From Rubrivivax sp. (lineage in GTDB: Bacteria; Pseudomonadota; Gammaproteobacteria; Burkholderiales; Burkholderiaceae_C): 34,493 nucleotides of DNA. Made by a program: the position numbers and the translations under genes. The DNA lies in contig JALHPY010000033.1 in NCBI GenBank assembly GCA_022842305.1, forward strand, positions 1-34,493, given 5' to 3'. The notes beneath the pieces are model-generated. The model saw only the letters and a program-made list of their open reading frames with translations. It ran no database searches and was not told the origin of the DNA. Of the stretch, positions 29,024-34,493 are shown one piece after another. The stretch's first letter is position 1. Each line of letters begins with the position of its first letter.

Positions 29024-31615
29024 TCAGGCCGTCACGTCCTTGGCCACGTCCGCGTATTCCTCGATCTGATTGAAGTTCATGTAGCGGTAGACCTTGGCGC
29101 CGTCGGCGTTGATCACGCCCATGTCGGCGTGGTACTCGGCCACGGTGGGCAGGCGGCCCAGCTTGCTGGCGATGGCCGCCAGTTCGGCCGAGGCCAGGTA
29201 CACGTTGGTGTTCTTGCCCAGGCGGTTGGGGAAGTTGCGCGTGCTGGTGGACACCACCGTGGCGCCTTCGCGCACCTGGGCCTGGTTGCCCATGCACAGG
29301 CTGCAGCCGGGCATCTCGGTGCGCGCGCCGGCGCTGCCGAAGTTGGCGTAATGGCCTTCCTTGGTGAGCTCGGCCGCGTCCATCTTGGTGGGCGGGGCCA
29401 CCCACAGCTTGACCGGGATGTCGCGCTTGCCTTCGAGCAGCTTGCTGGCCGCGCGGAAGTGGCCGATGTTGGTCATGCAGCTGCCGATGAAGGCCTCGTC
29501 GATCTTGGTGCCGGCCACTTCACTCAGGAACTTGGCGTCGTCCGGGTCGTTGGGGCAGCACAGGATGGGCTCCTTGATGTCGGCCAGGTCGATCTCGATG
29601 ACGTGCGCGTACTCGGCGTCCTTGTCGGCTTCGAGCAGCGTGGGCGCGGCCAGCCATTCCTGCATCTTGCCGATGCGGCGCTCCAGGCTGCGCTTGTCGG
29701 CATAGCCCTGGGCGATCATGTTCTTCAGCAGCACGATGTTGCTGTTGAGGTACTCGATGATCGGTTCCTGGTTCAGGCGCACGGTGCAGCCGGCGGCGCT
29801 GCGCTCGGCGCTGGCGTCGCTCAGCTCGAAAGCCTGTTCGACCTTGAGGTCAGGCAGGCCCTCGATCTCGAGGATGCGGCCCGAGAACTCATTGATCTTG
29901 CCGGCCTTGGCCACCGTGAGCAGGCCCTTCTTGATGGCGTACAGCGGGATCGCGTGCACCAGGTCGCGCAGCGTGATGCCGGGCTGCATCTGGCCCTTGA
30001 AGCGCACCAGCACGCTCTCGGGCATGTCCAGCGGCATGACGCCGGTGGCGGCGCCGAAGGCCACCAGGCCCGAACCTGCGGGGAAGCTGATGCCGATGGG
30101 GAAGCGCGTATGGCTGTCGCCGCCGGTGCCCACGGTGTCGGGCAGCAGCATGCGGTTGAGCCAGCTGTGGATGACGCCGTCGCCCGGGCGCAGCGCGATG
30201 CCGCCGCGGTTGCTGATGAAGGCCGGCAGCTCGCGGTGGGTCTTCACGTCCACCGGCTTGGGGTAGGCCGCGGTGTGGCAGAAGCTCTGCATCACCAGGT
30301 CGGCGCTGAAGCCCAGGCAGGCCAGATCCTTGAGCTCGTCGCGCGTCATCGGGCCGGTGGTGTCCTGGCTGCCGACGCTGGTCATCTTGGGTTCGCAGTA
30401 GGTGCCCGGGCGCATGCCCTGGCCCTCGGGCAGGCCGCAGGCGCGGCCAACCATCTTCTGCGCCAGGGTGTAGCCGGCCTTGGTGGCGGCCGGCGCCTGG
30501 GGCAGGCGGAAGATGCTGCTGGCGGGCAGGCCCAGAAAGTCACGCGCCTTGGCGGTGAGGCTGCGGCCGATGATCAGGTTGATGCGGCCGCCGGCGCGCA
30601 CCTCGTCGAACAGCACTTCGCTGCGGATCTGGAACTCGGTGACCACGGCGCCGTTCTTGACGATCTTGCCGGCGTAGGGCTGGATGTCGATGACGTCGCC
30701 CATCTCGAGCTTGGACACGTCCACTTCGATGGGCAGCGCGCCCGAGTCTTCCTGCGTGTTGAAGAAGATCGGGGCGATCTTGCCGCCCAGCGTGACGCCG
30801 CCGAAGCGCTTGTTGGGCACGAAGGGGATGTCCTGGCCGGTGGCCCAGATCACGCTGTTGGTGGCGCTCTTGCGGCTGGAGCCGGTGCCCACCACGTCGC
30901 CCACGTAGGCCACCAGGTGGCCCTTGCCCTTGAGCTCGTCGATGTACTTCATCGGGCCGCGCTTGCCGTCTTCCTCGGGCTTGAAGGCGGCGCCGGGGCG
31001 CGTGTTCTTCAGCATCGCCAGGTAGTGCAGCGGGATGTCGGGGCGGCTCCAGGCGTCGGGCGCGGGGCTCAGGTCGTCGGTGTTGGTCTCGCCGGGCACC
31101 TTGAAGACGGTGACGGTGATGGTCTTGGGCACTTCGGGGCGGGTGGTGAACCACTCGGCGTCGGCCCAGCTCTGCATCACGCCCTTGGCGTGGGCGTTGC
31201 CGGCCTTGGCCTTGTCGGCCACGTCGTTGAAGAAGTCGAACATCAGCAGCGTCTTCTTCAGCGCGGCGGCGGCCACGGCGGCGACGTCGGCGTCGTCCAG
31301 CAGTTCGATCAGCGGGTGCACGTTGTAGCCGCCGACCATGGTGCCCAGCAGTTCAGTCGCCTTGGCCTTGCTGACCAGGCCGACCTTCAGATCACCGTGC
31401 GCCACCGCGGCCAGGAAGCTGGCCTTGACCTTGGCCGCGTCGTCCACGCCCGGGGGCACGCGGTGCGTCAGCAGGTCCATCAGGAAGGCGTCTTCGCCGG
31501 CCGGCGGGGCCTTGATCAGTTCGACCAGTGCGGCCACCTGCTTGGCGTCGAGCGGCAGCGGCGGGATGCCGAGCGCAGCGCGTTCGGCGACATGTTGACG
31601 GTAGGCTTGCAGCAT
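29024..31615 (-). CDS. acnB: Aconitate hydratase B
   Basis: An 863-residue cytoplasmic enzyme that interconverts citrate and isocitrate in the TCA cycle. The AcnB layout is seen: an N-terminal helical HEAT-like domain ([16 protein letters not shown]), the swivelling domain early in the chain, then the catalytic domains with [14 protein letters not shown]. The cluster cysteines lie in [10 protein letters not shown] and [10 protein letters not shown]. The ATG at 31615 with GGAG upstream gives the normal length; open reading continues far upstream but overlaps vapC. It ends in a strong terminator. No promoter is visible in the 50 bp between vapC and acnB. Confidence 0.97.
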   Translation of the reverse strand: MLQAYRQHVAERAALGIPPLPLDAKQVAALVELIKAPPAGEDAFLMDLLTHRVPPGVDDAAKVKASFLAAVAHGDLKVGLVSKAKATELLGTMVGGYNVHPLIELLDDADVAAVAAAALKKTLLMFDFFNDVADKAKAGNAHAKGVMQSWADAEWFTTRPEVPKTITVTVFKVPGETNTDDLSPAPDAWSRPDIPLHYLAMLKNTRPGAAFKPEEDGKRGPMKYIDELKGKGHLVAYVGDVVGTGSSRKSATNSVIWATGQDIPFVPNKRFGGVTLGGKIAPIFFNTQEDSGALPIEVDVSKLEMGDVIDIQPYAGKIVKNGAVVTEFQIRSEVLFDEVRAGGRINLIIGRSLTAKARDFLGLPASSIFRLPQAPAATKAGYTLAQKMVGRACGLPEGQGMRPGTYCEPKMTSVGSQDTTGPMTRDELKDLACLGFSADLVMQSFCHTAAYPKPVDVKTHRELPAFISNRGGIALRPGDGVIHSWLNRMLLPDTVGTGGDSHTRFPIGISFPAGSGLVAFGAATGVMPLDMPESVLVRFKGQMQPGITLRDLVHAIPLYAIKKGLLTVAKAGKINEFSGRILEIEGLPDLKVEQAFELSDASAERSAAGCTVRLNQEPIIEYLNSNIVLLKNMIAQGYADKRSLERRIGKMQEWLAAPTLLEADKDAEYAHVIEIDLADIKEPILCCPNDPDDAKFLSEVAGTKIDEAFIGSCMTNIGHFRAASKLLEGKRDIPVKLWVAPPTKMDAAELTKEGHYANFGSAGARTEMPGCSLCMGNQAQVREGATVVSTSTRNFPNRLGKNTNVYLASAELAAIASKLGRLPTVAEYHADMGVINADGAKVYRYMNFNQIEEYADVAKDVTA

Positions 31616-31665
31616 GGGGGGCGGCTCCGGGAGTGGATGAGGGAGGATGGCAGGGCAGGCTGACG

Positions 31666-32085
31666 TCAAACCTGCGGGACGATGACCTTCAGGCCTTTGA
31701 AGTAGTCGCGGAAGAAGCCCGCGTCGCGTGTGATGAGGGCGGTGCACTGAAGCAGTGCGTGGGCGCCGATCAGGAAATCCGGCACGGTGCGCTCGCCCAC
31801 GGGGGCAAGGCCGGCGGCCTTGCGGCGTTCCTTGTAGCGGCGCTGCATCTCGCCGGCGCGCACAGCGGCACGCGACTCGATGGCCGAATAGGCAATGCCG
31901 GCGTCTTCCAGCGTGTCGAGCAGTTCGGCGCCATAGCCCAGGCCAGAGACGACCTCGCTGACGACGACATCGCAAACCACCACCGGGCCTCGCCCCAGCG
32001 CCTGGCGCAGGCTGTCCTCGGCGGCTTCGGCGCGGGCATCGTCGCCCAGCAGGTCGATGAGCACGGAGGAGTCGATGGCAATCAT
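31666..32085 (-). CDS. vapC: PIN-domain toxin (VapC family)
   Basis: A 139-residue PIN-domain ribonuclease. The acidic active-site residues are visible as Asp5 in [11 protein letters not shown], Glu44 in VVSEVV, Asp103 in [11 protein letters not shown] and Asp121 in ITRDAGFF. VapC toxins cut RNA, often initiator tRNA or rRNA, when the antitoxin is degraded; the target here is unknown. It follows vapB by 20 bp on the same strand and ends 50 bp before acnB. All catalytic acids are intact, so it should be active. Confidence 0.92.
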   Translation of the reverse strand: MIAIDSSVLIDLLGDDARAEAAEDSLRQALGRGPVVVCDVVVSEVVSGLGYGAELLDTLEDAGIAYSAIESRAAVRAGEMQRRYKERRKAAGLAPVGERTVPDFLIGAHALLQCTALITRDAGFFRDYFKGLKVIVPQV

Positions 32086-32105
32086 AGTGGCCGGGGCGCC
32101 GTGGC

Positions 32106-32351
32106 TCAGGGCTCGACCGGATCACCCGGGGCGCGGCCGCGCAGCTCGCGCATGATGTCGTCGGTGGTCACGCCGGGTGGCAGCTTGAAGCGGCCGCGCA
32201 GTCGCGAGACAGCGTCGTCGACGTTCTTGCGCAGGATGATGCGGCTGCCGTCGAGCTCGACCTTGAGCTGCGTGCCCTTGGTCAACCCCAGGGCGTCACG
32301 CACGGCCTTGGGTAGCGTGATCTGGCCGCGTTCGGCGACAGTGGCTTCCAT
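32106..32351 (-). CDS. vapB: AbrB/MazE-type antitoxin (VapB family)
   Basis: An 81-residue DNA-binding antitoxin. The first 45 residues form the swapped-hairpin AbrB/SpoVT fold ([19 protein letters not shown], then [15 protein letters not shown]). The acidic/flexible C-terminal half should block the toxin's active site. GAAGGAAG lies before the ATG. It precedes vapC, and an inverted repeat overlaps its promoter, as in autoregulated toxin-antitoxin pairs. Confidence 0.92.
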   Translation of the reverse strand: MEATVAERGQITLPKAVRDALGLTKGTQLKVELDGSRIILRKNVDDAVSRLRGRFKLPPGVTTDDIMRELRGRAPGDPVEP

Positions 32352-32375
32352 GCGCTTCCTTCAGGGTTGGCGAAC

Positions 32376-32417
32376 TCGGTATGCATGAAGTGTACATACC
32401 GAACCCTGCAGAATCAA
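32376..32417 (-). promoter_or_regulatory. vapB: vapBC promoter with overlapping operator
   Basis: On the minus strand TTGATT (32417 to 32412) and TACACT (32394 to 32389) lie exactly 17 bp apart. A perfect inverted repeat, TCGGTATG (32376-32383) and CATACCGA (32395-32402), brackets the -10 box. Bound VapB or VapBC would block RNA polymerase here. The stretch is clearly more AT-rich than its surroundings. Confidence 0.75.
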
Positions 32418-32423
32418 GGTAAA

Positions 32424-32441
32424 CCCGGGTGCAGGACCGGG
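32424..32441 (-). terminator. Weak terminator after the second binding-protein gene
   Basis: On the minus strand CCCGG and CCGGG pair around 8 nt and are followed by TTT. It lies 23 bp beyond the stop codon at 32464. The short stem makes it a weak candidate. Confidence 0.35.
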
Positions 32442-32463
32442 GCTTGAGGGTTCTGCTGCGAGG

Positions 32464-33210
32464 TCAGGCGGCGGTGTCTCCGGGCGGCGCGACGGCGGCG
32501 CCGCTCACGCCATGGCGGGCCAAAGCCTGGGCGACGAAGCCGCTGGCCTTCATCTCCTCGACATAGGCCGAAACGAAGGCCGCCGCAGCGTCGCCGCGCG
32601 CGCGTGGGCAGCCCATGGCCTGGCGGATGACCATGAAGCGCCCGGGCAGCAGGCGCAACCCGCCGTGCTGCGCGGCGTCGGCCAGCAGTTGCTGGCGTAC
32701 GCCGGCGGCCACGTCCAGGCCCTGCTCGACGAAGGTGCTGACCACCGTCTGCGAACTGGGCGCGCGCACGATCTCGGCCTGGCGGATGGCGCGCGTCAGG
32801 TGCAGGTCGTAGGCGCTGCCCTTGCCCACCACCACGCGCCGGCCGGCGGTGTCGACCTCGTCGTTGTGCTGCAGCGGCGAATCGTCGCGCACCAGGTAGC
32901 AGCCCTCGATCAGCACATAGGGTGGGGTGAAGGCGATGGCCGCGCCGCGACCCGGGTCGATGGCAAAGAAGCCGATGTCGGCCTGCCCGGTGGCCACCGC
33001 CTCGACCGAGCGCGCCGCCACCTCGAACACCTGCAACGCCACCGGCACGCCCAGGCGCTGCGCCAGGCCGCGCGCCAGATCCACCGACACGCCTTCGGGC
33101 TGGCCGTCGGCACCGGCGCGCGCCAGCACCGGGTTGCCCAGGTTGATGGAGGCGCGCAGGCGGCCCGTGGGGGCCAGGGCCTGGACGATGGCGGAGTCGG
33201 GCTGGTTCAT
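32464..33210 (-). CDS. Family-3-type solute-binding protein without export signal
   Basis: A 248-residue paralogue of the binding lipoprotein at 19200-20030. Shared segments include INLGNPVLAR, GVSVDLA, GFFAIDP, LIEG-YLVR, a DSPL turn, RVVVGKG-YDLHL, LLPGRF and QALARHGV, so both descend from one gene. Here the chain begins MNQPDSAIVQALAPTGRLRA directly at the binding domain. There is no hydrophobic signal, and the 74 bp upstream do not supply one in frame. It may act in the cytoplasm as a small-molecule binder or enzyme-like protein, or its true start may be missed. No transporter genes adjoin. It lies downstream of dbpA on the same strand. Ligand unknown. Confidence 0.8.
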   Translation of the reverse strand: MNQPDSAIVQALAPTGRLRASINLGNPVLARAGADGQPEGVSVDLARGLAQRLGVPVALQVFEVAARSVEAVATGQADIGFFAIDPGRGAAIAFTPPYVLIEGCYLVRDDSPLQHNDEVDTAGRRVVVGKGSAYDLHLTRAIRQAEIVRAPSSQTVVSTFVEQGLDVAAGVRQQLLADAAQHGGLRLLPGRFMVIRQAMGCPRARGDAAAAFVSAYVEEMKASGFVAQALARHGVSGAAVAPPGDTAA

Positions 33211-33284
33211 GCGCTTGCGAGGGAGGTGGCTGGAAGGCTGGCGCAGCAGCAGCGGCGCTGCGCGGGCCGCAAGATTACCGCGTC

Positions 33285-34493
33285 TCAATCGTCCAGCAGC
33301 CGCACCTTGACGCTGCGCCCCTTGACCTTGCCCGACGCCAGCCGCTTGAGCACCTGGTCTGCGATGCCGGATTCCACCGCCACGTAGGTGGCGAAGTCGT
33401 TGACGTTGATGCGCCCGATCTGCGCCGCGGCAAAGCCCATGTCCTTGGTCAGCGCGCCCAGCACATCGCCGGCGCGGATCTTCTCCTTGCGCCCGCCCAG
33501 GATCTGCAGCGTCTGCATGGGCGGGCGCAGCGGCCCCTGGCCCTGCGGCACCAGCGCGGCCAGCGGGAGCCATTCGCTGGCAAAGCCCAGCGCCTGCTCG
33601 ATGGCACCGACGCGGCCCATCTCGTCCACGCTGGCCAGGCTGAAGGCCCAGCCGGCCTGGTCCACGCGGCCGGTGCGGCCGATGCGGTGGGTGTGCGTGG
33701 CCGGGTCGGGCGTGATGTCGACGTTGATCACCGCTTCCAGCCCGGCGATGTCCAGCCCGCGCGCGGCGATGTCGCTGGCCACCAGCACGCTGATGCTGCG
33801 GTTGGCAAAGCGGATCAGCACCTGGTCGCGCTCGCGCTGCTCCAGGTCACCGTGTAGTTCCAGCGCCAGCAAGCTCTGGGCGCGCAGCACCGCCACCAGG
33901 TCGCGGCACTGCTGCTTGGTGTTGCAGAAGGCCAGCGTGCTGACCGGCCGGTAGTGGCCCAGCAGCAGGCCCACGGCGTGCAGGCGCTCGTCTTCACGCA
34001 CCTCGAAGAAGCGCTGACGGATCTGCGTGGAAGCGGGCACGTCCAGCAGCTTCACTTCCTTGGGCGTGCGCATGAAGGCCGCACTGAGTTTGGTGATGCC
34101 TTCGGGATAGGTGGCCGAGAACAGCAGCGTCTGGCGCTGCGTGGGGCACTGCTTGGCCACCGCGGCGATGTCGTCGTGGAAGCCCATGTCCAGCATGCGG
34201 TCGGCCTCGTCCAGCACCAGGGTGTTCAGCGCGTCCAGCTTCAGGCTGCCGCGCTCCAGGTGGTCCAGCAGTCGCCCCGGCGTGCCCACCACGATGTGCG
34301 CGCCGTGTTCCAGGCTGGCCAGCTGCGGGCGCATGGTGGCGCCGCCGCACAGCGTCAGGATCTTGATGTGGTCCTCGGCGCGCGCCAGCCGGCGCAGCTC
34401 TTGCGTCACCTGGTCGGCCAGCTCGCGCGTGGGGCACAGCACCAGGGCCTGCACGGCAAAGCGGCGCGGGTTCAGGTTGGCCAGCAGGGCCAG
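33285..34493 (-). CDS. dbpA: ATP-dependent RNA helicase DbpA, 5' end outside window
   Basis: The C-terminal 402 residues of a DEAD-box helicase acting in large-subunit ribosome assembly. Visible motifs are PTRELA, TPGR, the DEAD box in VLDEADRML, SAT, a GLDI segment and HRIGRTGR. The last 75 residues form the DbpA RNA-binding domain (LQILGGRKEKIRAGDVLGALTKD, ending VKGRSVKVRLL), which directs the enzyme to helix 92 of 23S rRNA in known DbpA. The Q motif and Walker A lie beyond the right edge. The reading frame stays open to the last base, so starts inside the window are not the real one. Confidence 0.95.
   Translation of the reverse strand: MALLANLNPRRFAVQALVLCPTRELADQVTQELRRLARAEDHIKILTLCGGATMRPQLASLEHGAHIVVGTPGRLLDHLERGSLKLDALNTLVLDEADRMLDMGFHDDIAAVAKQCPTQRQTLLFSATYPEGITKLSAAFMRTPKEVKLLDVPASTQIRQRFFEVREDERLHAVGLLLGHYRPVSTLAFCNTKQQCRDLVAVLRAQSLLALELHGDLEQRERDQVLIRFANRSISVLVASDIAARGLDIAGLEAVINVDITPDPATHTHRIGRTGRVDQAGWAFSLASVDEMGRVGAIEQALGFASEWLPLAALVPQGQGPLRPPMQTLQILGGRKEKIRAGDVLGALTKDMGFAAAQIGRINVNDFATYVAVESGIADQVLKRLASGKVKGRSVKVRLLDD

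Noticed and set aside
29015..31663. Very long open frame on the plus strand opposite acnB
   Set aside because: It mirrors acnB on the other strand, is full of Gly/Ala/His/Val low-complexity sequence and has no recognisable domain. Such shadows are expected in GC-rich DNA.
32464..33210. Second binding-protein gene as a recent duplicate or mobile copy
   Set aside because: The two proteins share motifs but differ at many positions throughout, and I see no repeats at the ends; this is an old divergence.

Overview
The window is very GC-rich DNA packed with short-spaced genes and has no rRNA, tRNA, CRISPR array, prophage or insertion sequence that I can recognise. Protein sequences look betaproteobacterial, order Burkholderiales and most likely Comamonadaceae: a DUF3717 protein, a high-potential iron-sulfur protein, a beta-type CysB/CysK/MetY set and an AcnB. 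Genus cannot be told from the sequence alone.

Layout. Positions 1-1613 hold the 5' part of a copper-type P1B ATPase (CopA, minus strand) divergent from a CopZ-like metallochaperone. Positions 1660-5037 hold a small DUF3717/DUF1289 protein, a MATE exporter, a HiPIP electron carrier and, convergent to it, a secreted protein made of two tandem cache domains. Positions 5249-15302 form one glycerol locus: glpR-glpK on the minus strand, divergent from glpD-glpS-glpT-glpP-glpQ-glpU-glpV. The latter encodes glycerol-3-phosphate dehydrogenase and a complete ABC importer of the type described for glycerol in Rhizobium leguminosarum. Together they would take up, phosphorylate and oxidise glycerol under a DeoR-family repressor. 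Positions 15388-18105 hold a Spy/CpxP-like periplasmic protein, a response regulator and a histidine kinase in one direction. Positions 18212-20030 hold an unrecognised lipoprotein and a Tat-like lipoprotein amino-acid-type binding protein. Positions 20150-22325 are feoA-feoB behind a Fur-box-like site; dsbA converges on feoB. A B12-type radical SAM protein with a CX4CX2C cluster motif follows (23109-25037). A sulfur block comes next: cysB, cysK, a thioredoxin-like protein and convergent metY (25145-28869). The right end, all on the minus strand, has dbpA (5'-truncated by the window edge), a second binding-protein paralogue without an export signal, vapB-vapC and acnB.

The points most worth a second look are these. 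GlpS and GlpT have complementary motif losses that predict one working and one degenerate ATP site. An 11-bp tandem duplication at the glpR/glpK junction creates a four-codon linking ORF. The radical SAM protein has unusual cysteine spacing. vapBC sits directly in front of acnB, with its operator laid over its own promoter. Two related binding proteins differ in export. Four genes have a -10 element placed for leaderless or nearly leaderless mRNAs. All coordinates and motif readings come from manual inspection; no database search or alignment was run.
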